From Bin87 sp034420475 (GTDB lineage: Bacteria; Chloroflexota; Dehalococcoidia; Lucifugimonadales; UBA3495), in the NCBI GenBank assembly GCA_034420475.1, contig DAOULH010000069.1:7750-71749 (forward strand): a stretch of 64,000 nucleotides of DNA, written 5' to 3'. A model generated the notes under the pieces. The model did not search any database and had not been told where the DNA came from. It saw only the letters and a list, made by a program, of their open reading frames with translations. This document shows, piece by piece, positions 34,343 through 43,015 of the stretch (positions within the stretch are counted from its first letter, which is position 1; each line of letters starts with the position of its first letter). The translations under genes were made by a program, and so were the position numbers.

Positions 34343-35476
34343 TCAGCCTCCGAACCCTCTGGTTTCGTGATACTCGCCCAAGCCAAACCCGGACGCCTCC
34401 AGGGCTTTCCGCACGCCGTCCGGGTTGCCTTCTTTATGAACGATGGTGCCCAGATTTTTGTCGCGTTTGACTACGTTCACCGCCGCCGGTTCATCCAAGT
34501 AACTGAGCAGCAAGGGCGAGTGAGTGGTCACTAGAAACTGGGATCTTTCTCCGGCAGCGTGAATATGCTCAACGAGCGCCTCCAGCGCCGAAGGGTGTAT
34601 GTAGTTTTCCGGTTCCTCAATGCCAATCAGGGCGGTGCCGGATTGTCCGTAGAGAGCGGTCATCAACGCCAGCACGCGCAGCGTTCCGCTGGAAACGCCC
34701 ATCTGGTTCACCGTGAACTGCAAGCCCGGTTCGCGCTGCACAAAATAGAAACGGTCTTCGGACTCTCTCGGTTCGATCCCGTCCGGCAGACCAACTATGG
34801 AACGGGTTGCATCCACCACCCGGTTGAAAATCTCCGGTGATAACCGTTCCAGAGCGTATAGCGTCTCGCCGAGATTTCTCCCATAAGGGTCAAACCCTCC
34901 GGAATCGGGCAAGTTCCAGTCTCGCCGCAGCAGGAAGGGGCTGGGGTCGAAGAAACCCCATCTCCCTACGAAATCAGCGATTTGACGTCCTGGAAACGAT
35001 GAGTCAGCGGCAGTGGCGGCAGACAAAGCGCAAACTGTCTCCCCTTGCAGAAAATTAACCTGTTCTCCTTTCCCACTTGACCATAGCGAACCCCAACCGT
35101 TCTCCACGTTGAGCAGTTCAGCCCGCGGTTGTTCGGTGAAAATTTCGTAAACGCGCTCGGCCGCATAAAAGTCAGACTGTTGCCTGGCCAGCCGCACGTT
35201 CCACTCATAGCGCCTATCGCCATCTTCGAATGTCACGGTCAATTCAATCTGGCCGGCCTCCTGCCCTTTCCAGGCCAGATTGAGCATACCGCCGCGCGAG
35301 AACATCGGCCCGCGAAAATCGCGCGCCCGGACGGCCTCGCTGAGGAAGCGCAGCGCGTCCAGGATGGCGCTTTTCCCGGTGGCGTTGGCGCCGATGAACA
35401 CCGCGAGGTCGCCCAACTCAACCGTGGCGTCACGAATGCTGCGGTAGTTTTTTATGGTGAGCGTCGAGAGTTTCAT
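34343..35476 (-). CDS. AAA family ATPase (AAA_21/OLD-like), putative defence sensor
   Basis: 377 aa. It opens with LSTLTIKNYRSIRDATVELG, typical of SMC/RecF-like ATPases. Walker A is GANATGKSAILDAL; the ABC-like signature is GVSSGTLRVLALM; Walker B is LIGIEEPENYIHP; and the H-loop is LVTTHSPLLLSYL. The middle is beta-rich, with no coiled coil, as in AAA_21 proteins. It is the first gene of a two-gene unit with the DUF4276 protein. A role in defence is inferred from this pairing. Confidence 0.8.
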   Translation of the reverse strand: MKLSTLTIKNYRSIRDATVELGDLAVFIGANATGKSAILDALRFLSEAVRARDFRGPMFSRGGMLNLAWKGQEAGQIELTVTFEDGDRRYEWNVRLARQQSDFYAAERVYEIFTEQPRAELLNVENGWGSLWSSGKGEQVNFLQGETVCALSAATAADSSFPGRQIADFVGRWGFFDPSPFLLRRDWNLPDSGGFDPYGRNLGETLYALERLSPEIFNRVVDATRSIVGLPDGIEPRESEDRFYFVQREPGLQFTVNQMGVSSGTLRVLALMTALYGQSGTALIGIEEPENYIHPSALEALVEHIHAAGERSQFLVTTHSPLLLSYLDEPAAVNVVKRDKNLGTIVHKEGNPDGVRKALEASGFGLGEYHETRGFGG

Positions 35477-35673
35477 CGGCCGGCCCCTTCATCAGGACAC
35501 TAATATTGAAACGAGAACTTGTTCGCAGTATAGCAGGCGCAGGAATAATCCTTTGCCGCCCGCAGTTGGCGGGCATCCTGGTCTGGAAGGCGGCATTGGC
35601 GGCCCCGCAGACGTGCGGAAGAACATTCGCATCAGACGGACACCCAAATCCGCACCGTTACCAGGCGGCTGAA

Positions 35674-35808
35674 CTCATGCGCACCCAGTTTCCTGCACCG
35701 GTCATTGCGAGCGCAGAGCGGCAATCTCGTTGGCGTAGGGGAGTCGGTTGGGGCAGACGTTGCTGCTATGGCGTCGAGATTGCCACGGCGCAAGCGCCTC
35801 GCAATGAC
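35674..35808. repeat. GTCATTGCGAG-family palindromic element
   Basis: Left outer arm ctcatgcgcacccagttt, inner gtcattgcgagcgcagagcg, and right inner arm cgcaagcgcctcgcaatgac. With the half copy at 35881-35908 it fills most of the 458-bp gene-free stretch 35477-35934; the remaining sequence shows nothing I can name. Confidence 0.8.
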
Positions 35809-35880
35809 AACCTCCTGGATTCTGAACACTTACGAACACTAGCACCAATGGCTTATAGGTTCGATTGTAGCATCGGGGTC

Positions 35881-35908
35881 GGGATTGCCACGCTGCGCTC
35901 GCAATGAC
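35881..35908. repeat. half copy of GTCATTGCGAG element
   Basis: gggattgccacgctgcgctcgcaatgac, the right arm alone, 27 bp before the moxR frame. Confidence 0.75.
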
Positions 35909-35934
35909 ACAACGGGGGTAGGGCGAGGCCGCCT

Positions 35935-36966
35935 GTGCTAAACTGGCCCAAACTCAGCCAAACTGGCCAGGACATTGCCTTGCAAAATACAGCAGTTTCC
36001 CCTGCCGCCGGGGTTGCTCCGGCCATCCTGGACGCCGCCGCCGTGGCGCGGCGGATCGCCGACAACGTGGCCACGGTCATCGTCGGCAAGAGCGACGTGA
36101 TCGAGATGGCGCTGGCCGCCCTGATCGCCGAGGGGCATATCCTGGTGGAGGACGTGCCGGGCGTCGGCAAGACGATGCTCGCCCGCTCCATTGCGACCTC
36201 CATCGGCGGGACGTTCTCGCGCATCCAGTTCACCCCCGACCTGCTGCCCAGCGACGTGACCGGAGTGTCGGTGTACAACCAGTCCACCGGCGAGTTCTCG
36301 TTCCGCTCCGGCCCCATCGCGGCCCAACTGGTGCTGGCCGACGAGATCAACCGGGCCACGCCCAAGACCCAGTCCGCGCTGCTGGAGGCCATGGAAGAAC
36401 GCCAGGTGACGGTGGACGGGGTGACGCACCCGCTGTCGCTACCGTTCCTGGTCATCGCCACCCAGAACTCCATCGAGTACGAGGGCACATTCCCGCTGCC
36501 CGAGGCGCAGCTGGACCGGTTCCTGATGCGCATCAACGTGGGCTACCCGCGCTTCGAGGAGGAGATCACGATCATCGCGCAGCAGGAGCACTCGCATCCC
36601 ATACTGGACCTGGAGGCCGTAGCCACGCCGGAGCAGGTGATCGGGATGCAGCAGGCGGCGCAGGACGTATATGTTGACGGCCTGGTCCGCGAGTACCTGG
36701 TCACGCTGGCGGAGGCCACGCGGGAACACTCCGACGCGGCGCTGGGAGCATCGCCGCGGGCATCGCTGGGGTTGTTCCGCGTCGGCCGGGCGCTGGCGCT
36801 GGTACGCGGCCGGGACTACGTGCTGCCCGACGACATCAAGGAACTGGCGGTGGCCGTGCTGTCCCATCGCATCGTGCTGACGCCCGCCGCCCGGATGCGC
36901 GGGGTTCGAGCCGAACAGATGGTGAGCGAGCTTCTGAACACCGTGCCGGTGCCCGGGGCGCGGTAG
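35935..36966 (+). CDS. MoxR family AAA+ ATPase
   Basis: Up to 343 aa. Walker A VPGVGKTML, Walker B LVLADEINRATPKTQSALLE, sensor 1 FLVIATQNSIEYEGTFPLPE and arginine-finger region QLDRF are intact. The start is uncertain: the GTG at 35935 overlaps a TAAACT -10-like hexamer, and an in-frame TTG at 35980 is the alternative. MoxR ATPases act as chaperones with DUF58 and transglutaminase-like partners, which follow at 38242 and 39615 after two inserted HicBA-like modules. Confidence 0.88.
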   Translation: MLNWPKLSQTGQDIALQNTAVSPAAGVAPAILDAAAVARRIADNVATVIVGKSDVIEMALAALIAEGHILVEDVPGVGKTMLARSIATSIGGTFSRIQFTPDLLPSDVTGVSVYNQSTGEFSFRSGPIAAQLVLADEINRATPKTQSALLEAMEERQVTVDGVTHPLSLPFLVIATQNSIEYEGTFPLPEAQLDRFLMRINVGYPRFEEEITIIAQQEHSHPILDLEAVATPEQVIGMQQAAQDVYVDGLVREYLVTLAEATREHSDAALGASPRASLGLFRVGRALALVRGRDYVLPDDIKELAVAVLSHRIVLTPAARMRGVRAEQMVSELLNTVPVPGAR

Positions 36967-36998
36967 ACTGTTACCATCAGTACGAGGGGGATCAGAAT

Positions 36999-37304
36999 AT
37001 GTACACCTTTGATGTTTTGGTTTCGAAAGGCGAGTTGTCCGACGGTTCGACCTGCTACGCAGCGTGGTGCTCGTACGTGTATGGCGTATGGGGGCAGGGC
37101 GACACGGAGGAGGAAGCCCTGACGGAAGTCAGGTTGATGATGACCGACGTCGTGAACGATCCGGCAGACCTGGCCGAAAGCCTGGTTGACCCCGAGGCAG
37201 CGGTGGCGGAAATGGCGGACATGATCCGCGAATATGAGACCGAAGGCACCCCATGGTGGACACGGACGGTCTCGGTAGAAGACGCCGAGTTGGCCAACAT
37301 CTGA
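36999..37304 (+). CDS. HicB-like antitoxin, cassette 1
   Basis: 101 aa. The HicB core is recognisable: DGSTCYAAWCSYVYGVWGQG, then DTEEEALTEVRLMMTDVV. The first part is longer than in classic HicB and there is no DNA-binding tail. Its TGA shares one base with the ATG of the HicA-like gene. A near copy follows at 37651-37956. It lies between moxR and its DUF58 partner. Confidence 0.72.
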   Translation: MYTFDVLVSKGELSDGSTCYAAWCSYVYGVWGQGDTEEEALTEVRLMMTDVVNDPADLAESLVDPEAAVAEMADMIREYETEGTPWWTRTVSVEDAELANI

Positions 37305-37576
37305 TGCCTCGTTACGCTAACGTGCGGCCAGCGGAGCTCCACCGTTTGCTGCTGCGGATGGGGTTCATCGAAGTCGCAAGGAACCATCATCGCCACTATC
37401 TCCATGTCGGACTTGGTCTCCGCACCCGGATGTCTTTCGGAAACAAAGAGATCAGATCGGACTTTATGGGCAACATCATAACCAAGCAGCTACGTATGAC
37501 CGTTGACGAGTTTCGCGAAGCTATGAACGGGAATATTCCCGAGCGGTTCACCAGCCCTGAGTTCTGGAACAACTGA
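37304..37576 (+). CDS. HicA-like toxin, cassette 1
   Basis: 90 aa from ATG 37304. RPAELHRLLLRMGFIEVARN, then HHRHYLHVGLG and a FGNKEIRSDFMGNIITKQL core, fit the HicA dsRBD-like fold with the HH in place of the usual GSH. The C-terminal tail VDEFREAMNGNIPERF is longer than in HicA and is shared, in form, with the tails of the cassettes at 60.8-62.6 kb. Confidence 0.68.
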   Translation: MPRYANVRPAELHRLLLRMGFIEVARNHHRHYLHVGLGLRTRMSFGNKEIRSDFMGNIITKQLRMTVDEFREAMNGNIPERFTSPEFWNN

Positions 37577-37650
37577 GCAACATTTGGAAAGCCGTCGCGT
37601 TGGCACCCATTCGCCAGCTGCGTGCTGCGACATCAAAGAGAGATAAGAGC

Positions 37651-37956
37651 ATGCACACCTTTGAAGTACTGGTTTGGGAAGATCCATCGGAGGATGGATC
37701 CATGGGATATGGAGCGTGGTGCTCCTACGTCGTAGGAGTATGGGGGCAGGGGGATACGGAAGAAGAGGCTTTGGCGGATATCACCTCGGTGATGACGGAT
37801 GTAATCCTGCACCCGTGGGATGATGGCGTTTCTTTGGCAAATGCCGAGGAAGCCGCGACCGAAATGGCCGGGATCATCGAGGAGCTTTTATCTGAGGGTA
37901 TCCCTTACAAGATGCACCAGGTATCGATCTCGACTGAACTACCCGCCAGCGTCTGA
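37651..37956 (+). CDS. HicB-like antitoxin, cassette 2
   Basis: 101 aa, same length as cassette 1 and close to it (GAWCSYVVGVWGQGDTEEEA, then LADITSVMTDVI). ATG 37651 follows agagagataagag. Its stop overlaps the next ATG by one base. A tandem duplication of cassette 1 is the simplest origin. Confidence 0.72.
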   Translation: MHTFEVLVWEDPSEDGSMGYGAWCSYVVGVWGQGDTEEEALADITSVMTDVILHPWDDGVSLANAEEAATEMAGIIEELLSEGIPYKMHQVSISTELPASV

Positions 37957-38228
37957 TGCCGCGATACGCCAATGTCCGGCCGCGTGAGCTACGACGTTTA
38001 CTAGCCAGGATGGGGTTCGTCGAAACCGCCCACAACGATCATTGGCGTTATCGTCACCCGGGCCTCGGCTTACGTACTAAAGTATCCTTTGGCAACCAAG
38101 AGATCCGAGCAGCCTTGATGGGCGAAATTATAACTACACAGATAGGCATGACCGTTAACGAGTTTCGCGAAGCTATGAACGGGAATATCCCGGAACGGTT
38201 TACCAATCCCGCATTCTGGAACAACTAG
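37956..38228 (+). CDS. HicA-like toxin, cassette 2
   Basis: 90 aa. It is close to the cassette 1 toxin: RPRELRRLLARMGFVETAHN and DHWRYRHPGLGLRTKVSFGN, then the same VNEFREAMNGNIPERF tail. The putative catalytic His is in NDHWRY. It ends 13 bp before the DUF58 ATG, so it is embedded in the moxR-DUF58 transcript. Confidence 0.68.
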   Translation: MPRYANVRPRELRRLLARMGFVETAHNDHWRYRHPGLGLRTKVSFGNQEIRAALMGEIITTQIGMTVNEFREAMNGNIPERFTNPAFWNN

Positions 38229-38241
38229 AAGGTTGTTCGCC

Positions 38242-39567
38242 ATGATCAAGTCTTTAATCAGCCAGCACCGGCGCAAGATACTGTTCAGCCTGCTGATCCT
38301 GGCGGTGCTGTTCTACTCGCTGGGAACCGGGTTTTCCTTCTTCTACCGGCTGCTGTTCACCCTCGTGCTGCTGGTGATAATCGGATACGGCTGGGCCTGG
38401 CTCAACCTGCGCGGCATCGAGGTGCGGCTGACGAGGCTGGGAACCCGTGGCCGCGTCGGCGATTACCTGGAGGGGCAGATCCAGATGATCAACCGCGCGC
38501 GACTGCCCAAGTCGTGGCTGGAGGTGGTGGAGGACACCGACCTGGCGGAGCCGGGCGGGCGCACGGTGGCCCTGGTCAAGGGGCAGGTGCGTTCCTTCCG
38601 CATCGCCACCTACCTGTCGCGGCGGGGCATCTATCGCACCGGGCGAGTGCGGGTAACGGCCCGCGACCCCTTCGGGCTCTTTCGCCTGAGCCGGACGTTC
38701 CTCAACGACCAGTCCTACACGGTGCTGCCCAAAACCGTGCCGCTGCCCGATCTGGACCGCCGCTTTGCCAACCTCCCCAGCGACTCGGTCTTCTCCCGGC
38801 GCACGCCGGCGATCACCCCCGAATCGTCCACGGTGCGGGACTACGCCCACGGCGACAGCCTGCGGCGCATCCACTGGCCATACACCGCCCGGATGAACCG
38901 CCTGATGGTGAAGGAGTTCGACATCGGCGTGTCGGCGCAGGCGTGGGTGCTGCTGGACATGGACCGACGCTCTCACCTGGGCGAGCCGCCGGACAACACC
39001 GAAGAGCTGGCGGTGACCGTTGCGGCATCGCTGGTGCAGCACTGGGACGAAACGGCCGTGCCCGTCGGCCTGGCCGCCAATTCCGCCGACCTCTGGATGC
39101 TGAACCCGGACCGCCGGCCGGCCCAGCTGGGCATCCTGATGGAGACCCTGGCCGGCATTCGCGCCGACGGGACGTTGTCGCTGGAGCGGTTCATCTACGA
39201 CCTGCGCCCCCACCTGTCGGGCTTCAATACGCTGATGGTCATCACCGCCTCGCGCCGGCCGGAGTGGACCTCGGCGCTGGTCAGCTTGCGCCGGCAGGGG
39301 ATCAACGTCACGGTCTGCTACGTGGACCACACGTCGTTCACCGATCCCGACGGCGAAGCGAGCACCGGCGCCACCGGCCAGGCCGTCGCCGAGTACCTGG
39401 CCCAGCACGACATACCCATCTACATAGTGCGGCGCGACGAGGACATCAACCAGGCATTGTCGCGTCCGCTGGCCGTCGGCGGAGCCAGGACGCCCGAGGG
39501 CGTCGCCGCTTCTTCGGATCCAGCGGATACCGCCGGCGCCGAGCCGGTAGCCGGCCGCGTTGCGTAG
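38242..39567 (+). CDS. DUF58 domain-containing protein
   Basis: 441 aa from ATG 38242 (aagg upstream; an in-frame TTG at 38233 is less likely). Two N-terminal membrane segments (ILFSLLILAVLFYSLGTGFS, LLFTLVLLVIIGYGWAWLNL). The DUF58 hallmark is RDYAHGDSLRRIHWPYTARM, then NRLMVKEFD. A vWA-like half follows (AWVLLDMDRRSHLG). It is the middle protein of MoxR-DUF58-transglutaminase cassettes, inner membrane, role in envelope assembly or quality control. Confidence 0.88.
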   Translation: MIKSLISQHRRKILFSLLILAVLFYSLGTGFSFFYRLLFTLVLLVIIGYGWAWLNLRGIEVRLTRLGTRGRVGDYLEGQIQMINRARLPKSWLEVVEDTDLAEPGGRTVALVKGQVRSFRIATYLSRRGIYRTGRVRVTARDPFGLFRLSRTFLNDQSYTVLPKTVPLPDLDRRFANLPSDSVFSRRTPAITPESSTVRDYAHGDSLRRIHWPYTARMNRLMVKEFDIGVSAQAWVLLDMDRRSHLGEPPDNTEELAVTVAASLVQHWDETAVPVGLAANSADLWMLNPDRRPAQLGILMETLAGIRADGTLSLERFIYDLRPHLSGFNTLMVITASRRPEWTSALVSLRRQGINVTVCYVDHTSFTDPDGEASTGATGQAVAEYLAQHDIPIYIVRRDEDINQALSRPLAVGGARTPEGVAASSDPADTAGAEPVAGRVA

Positions 39568-39614
39568 CGGTACAATTAATCTTCCGCGGAGTATCGACGT
39601 AAAGTAACCGGGTC

Positions 39615-42155
39615 ATGGCCACGATAACCGCCCCGTCCCCTCCTCTGACGCAGCCCCCGCCCGGGGCAAACCCGGCATGGAGTGGAGCCGGCGCGGCCCG
39701 CTGGCTGCTGGCGGTTCTCGCCGCGTTGCGGCCGCCGGACGGATGGGTTGCCGCCGGGCTGCTCCTCCTCAACATGATCATCGTCGTATGGTCGGTGGAG
39801 GTGGCCGACTGGGCGCCAACGCCGTCGCTGGTGCTGGTCATGATACTGGCGGTGCTGACCGCCATCCCGCTGACGCGCATCCGCCTGTGGACCCCCGTGG
39901 TGCTGCCCATCGGGCTGCTCGTCGGCATCGGCGTGATCATCTGGCAGATGGTCATAGCGGCTCCCGACGAGTTGCAGGTGGCCACCGCCGGAGAACTGTT
40001 CGAGCGACTGGGTCTGTGGGTGCTGGCCGCCCGCAACGAAGGGATCAGCGTGGACCCCGTGCCCTTCGCGGTGGGGCTGATGATGGCCGCGTGGCTGTCG
40101 GGCTACCTGGCAGGATGGGTGTTCTTCCGCTACCGAAACTTCTGGGGCGTGTTCGCCCTGGGAGCGGTGGGCCTGATGTCCAACCTCACCTTCCTGCCGG
40201 ACACTGCCAGCATCTACCTGGCGATCTACGTTTTCACCGGCCTGCTGCTGGTGGGCTGGGTCCAGTCGATGCGCTCCCGTCAGCGCTGGGACGCGGAGGG
40301 CCGCATTTACGACGGGCATCTGGGCATCCTGACCGTCAGCGACACCTCGGTGGTGGCCATCGTGGCCCTGGTGATCGCGTTCCTGCTGCCCGTGGGCGGC
40401 CAGTGGGGTCCGGCCAACGCCTTTTACTCTCTGACCCGGACCCCCCTGGTGCAGTGGGAAGAGGACTTCAATCGCCTGTTCGCCGGACTGCCGGCCCGGC
40501 GTCCGCTGCCCTACCGCATCTGGGGCGACACCATGGCCTTCCAGGGCACCATCAACCCCACGGACACGCCGGTGCTCCAGGTGAACTCGCCGGTGCCGTT
40601 GTACTGGAAAGCGCGTTCCTACGCGACCTACACGCACGAGGGTTGGCTATCTGACGGCACCGTGCTCCGAGAGCCCGGGTGGAAACCCGAATACAGCGCG
40701 CCCGACCCCTACCAGGAACGGTTCAACGTGACCTTTGAGGTCATACCGAACTACGACAGCCGGAGCCTCTTCGCCGGCGGGCAGGTGATCGGCGCCAACC
40801 GCGACGTGCGGGTCGAAACCTTCGATTCCCCCCGGTACGTGATCAACCCCAACCTGAATAGCGAGACCAACCTGCTGCCATCTACCCTCCAGCTGGCGGT
40901 GGAGGGTCTGCGCGACGCCGTGTCCGCAGACGCATTCGCTGCCGCGGAAACCGTGGCGGGCGTGCTGCCCACGTCCTTCGTGCTGGAATCAATCGAGCGC
41001 GATGCCTCCGGCGGCGTGGTCAACGCCGTGATCGGTGAAATCGTGCCCTCTGAGCCGGACGTGCTGGCGGTGCGCACGGCCGGCGGCGCCGCGGAGGCCG
41101 GTGAGCCCTACCAGTTGACCGCTTCGGTGTCCTCCGCCGAGCCGGAGGAGCTGCGCACCGCCGGCGAGGAATACGCCCCCTGGCTGTGGTCACGGTACAC
41201 CCAGTTGCCTCCCGACATGCCGCCGCGGGTGGCGGAGCTGGCGCGCTCAATCACGGGCGCAGCGGAGACCCCTTACGACAAAGCCGTGGCGGTGGAGCAG
41301 TATCTCAAGAGCAGCTACACCTACAACCTGGCCATCGATCCGCCTCCTTTCGGCGCGGACGGCGTGGACTACTTCCTGTTTGAAAGCGGCCAGGGCTACA
41401 GCGAATACTTCGGCTCCGCCATGACCGTCCTGATGCGGAGCCTGGGAGTTCCGGCCCGCATGACCACCGGCTACACCACCGGGAATCTCGCGGACGGTTC
41501 GCACATCTACGTGGTCACGGACCGCCACAGCCACGGCTGGACCGAGGTGTTTTTCCCCGGCTACGGCTGGATCCCGTTTGAACCCACACCCGGCAGGGAC
41601 ATCCCGGTGGCCATCCCGCCCGAGGAGCAGGCGCGGAGGGCATCGCCGGCCACCGACACCAGCGATGTCGACGATCTGCTCTGCGAGATCGAAGAAGAAT
41701 GCGAAGACTTTGAAGACGGTTTGGAGGATTCCGACCTCGTGGCCGGTGAGGCCATCGGCACCGGTTGGACCTCCACCGCCCGCAGCTTCCTGCCCTGGAT
41801 CGGGGGCGTCGCCGCGGGCGTGGCGGCGCTGGCAGTCAGCGCGTGGGCAGTGTGGCGGTGGCTGTTCGCGCCGCCCCGCGACGTGCCGGGCGCGTACCGC
41901 CGCCTGCGTCGCCTGGGCCGGCTGGCGTCGATCCCGCTGCGGGAGCACCAGACGCCGCACCAGTGGGCGAGTATGCTGGCGGCGGCCCTCCCGGAGCAGG
42001 CGCCGGACATCGGGCGGATCGTCAACGCCTACGCCCGCCATACCTATGCGGGGCGCGATGACGCCGGCGCGGATGCCGACGCCGGCGTGGTCGAGGCCTG
42101 GAAGACGGTTCGCGGGCCGCTGGCGTGGTACGCTCTGCGCCGCCGGGAAGTCTGA
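39615..42155 (+). CDS. TgpA-like transmembrane transglutaminase-fold protein, Cys to Ser at the catalytic site
   Basis: 846 aa. About six N-terminal membrane segments (residues 25-235), an extracytoplasmic beta-rich part, a transglutaminase-like domain (about 555-660), a last membrane segment (about 725-745) and a DUF4129-type tail. The transglutaminase core FLFESGQGYSEYFGSAMTVL has Ser596 where the family has Cys (GYCExF). The His (SHGWTEVFF) is present, and an acidic residue lies in PFEPTPG. It may therefore be a non-enzymatic binding domain. Third member of the MoxR-DUF58 cassette. Confidence 0.85.
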   Translation: MATITAPSPPLTQPPPGANPAWSGAGAARWLLAVLAALRPPDGWVAAGLLLLNMIIVVWSVEVADWAPTPSLVLVMILAVLTAIPLTRIRLWTPVVLPIGLLVGIGVIIWQMVIAAPDELQVATAGELFERLGLWVLAARNEGISVDPVPFAVGLMMAAWLSGYLAGWVFFRYRNFWGVFALGAVGLMSNLTFLPDTASIYLAIYVFTGLLLVGWVQSMRSRQRWDAEGRIYDGHLGILTVSDTSVVAIVALVIAFLLPVGGQWGPANAFYSLTRTPLVQWEEDFNRLFAGLPARRPLPYRIWGDTMAFQGTINPTDTPVLQVNSPVPLYWKARSYATYTHEGWLSDGTVLREPGWKPEYSAPDPYQERFNVTFEVIPNYDSRSLFAGGQVIGANRDVRVETFDSPRYVINPNLNSETNLLPSTLQLAVEGLRDAVSADAFAAAETVAGVLPTSFVLESIERDASGGVVNAVIGEIVPSEPDVLAVRTAGGAAEAGEPYQLTASVSSAEPEELRTAGEEYAPWLWSRYTQLPPDMPPRVAELARSITGAAETPYDKAVAVEQYLKSSYTYNLAIDPPPFGADGVDYFLFESGQGYSEYFGSAMTVLMRSLGVPARMTTGYTTGNLADGSHIYVVTDRHSHGWTEVFFPGYGWIPFEPTPGRDIPVAIPPEEQARRASPATDTSDVDDLLCEIEEECEDFEDGLEDSDLVAGEAIGTGWTSTARSFLPWIGGVAAGVAALAVSAWAVWRWLFAPPRDVPGAYRRLRRLGRLASIPLREHQTPHQWASMLAAALPEQAPDIGRIVNAYARHTYAGRDDAGADADAGVVEAWKTVRGPLAWYALRRREV

Positions 42156-42178
42156 AAACCGCACGGAAGGCCCATCTG

Positions 42179-42715
42179 ATGAACACAACTGCGCTACCAG
42201 CGGACAACCTATATTGCTGCCTGCATGAGACGCCCTTCGGGTGGCTGGCCCTGCTGGGTTCAACGCAGGGATTGCTTCGAGTCAGCCTGCAACCGGAGCC
42301 GCAGGACGCGCTGGCCGGGCTGGGCGATGCAAGCAACGCCGCGGCGGATAACGCCACCGTGTTCGCGGATGCACTGGCAGCGTTTGACAAGTACTTCGCC
42401 GGAGATACCGGAGCCCTGGACGCCATACCGCTGGACCTCTCTGGCGCCTCTCCGTTCTTCGGCGCGGCGTGGGCGGCCTGCCGGAGCATACCGCCGGGGG
42501 AGACCCGCTCCTACCAGTGGCTGGCCGAGGCCGCCGGGAACCCCAGGGCATCCCGCGCCGCCGGCCAGGCCATGGCCAGAAATCCCTTCCCGCTGATCAT
42601 CCCATGCCACCGGGTGGTGGGCAGCAACGGGGGTCTGCACGGGTATGGAGCCGGGGGCGTCGGCGTGAAGGCGCGCCTGCTGGAGATGGAGCGCAACCGG
42701 GGCACGCTGCTGTAG
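42179..42715 (+). CDS. ogt: methylated-DNA--protein-cysteine methyltransferase
   Basis: 178 aa from ATG 42179. PLIIPCHRVVGSNGGLHGYG holds the acceptor Cys in PCHRV, and SIPPGETRSYQWLAEAAGNP is the DNA-binding helix region. The N-terminal domain is of the short Ogt type, without the AraC half of Ada. It repairs O6-alkylguanine by a suicide transfer. It starts 23 bp after the transglutaminase gene. Confidence 0.9.
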   Translation: MNTTALPADNLYCCLHETPFGWLALLGSTQGLLRVSLQPEPQDALAGLGDASNAAADNATVFADALAAFDKYFAGDTGALDAIPLDLSGASPFFGAAWAACRSIPPGETRSYQWLAEAAGNPRASRAAGQAMARNPFPLIIPCHRVVGSNGGLHGYGAGGVGVKARLLEMERNRGTLL

Positions 42716-42725
42716 CCGGAGCAAC

Positions 42726-42856
42726 TTTACATCGATATAGAGGATGGACAGGATCAACTGACTGTCGTGAAGGTCCAACCGTTCCAAACGGCGGTGTGGA
42801 TTGAATGGTTCTTCGGAATCATCAACATCCTGTAAATCCTGTCCATTCGATGTAAA
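42726..42856. repeat. 131-bp palindromic element with TTTACATCGA arms
   Basis: Outer arms tttacatcga and tcgatgtaaa are perfect inverse copies; inner gatggacaggat and atcctgtccat pair as well. It is related in style, not sequence, to the 107-bp family. I see nothing else of note in the rest of the gap 42716-43015 apart from the ribosome binding site of the next gene. Confidence 0.8.
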
Positions 42857-43015
42857 GGCCAATGCCGGCAGGCTTTGGCGGCGGTACTCCTTGCGGATGA
42901 ACTGCCCGACGGGTATTCTGTAGCGCGATTCAATCCCCTCTGATCAACAACAACGATTCCAAGCAGCAACGAAGATCGCGCTACCCAACCGCGCCGCCGG
43001 CAGGAGGTTACGACG

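Noticed and set aside
33756..35476. Naming the ATPase/DUF4276 pair as PARIS or OLD
   Set aside because: PARIS has DUF4435 and OLD is a single fused protein; the effector family here differs, so only the general plan is claimed.
35506..35907. 133-aa frame between the AAA ATPase and moxR
   Set aside because: Most of it is encoded by palindromic repeats and it lacks a ribosome binding site or domain.
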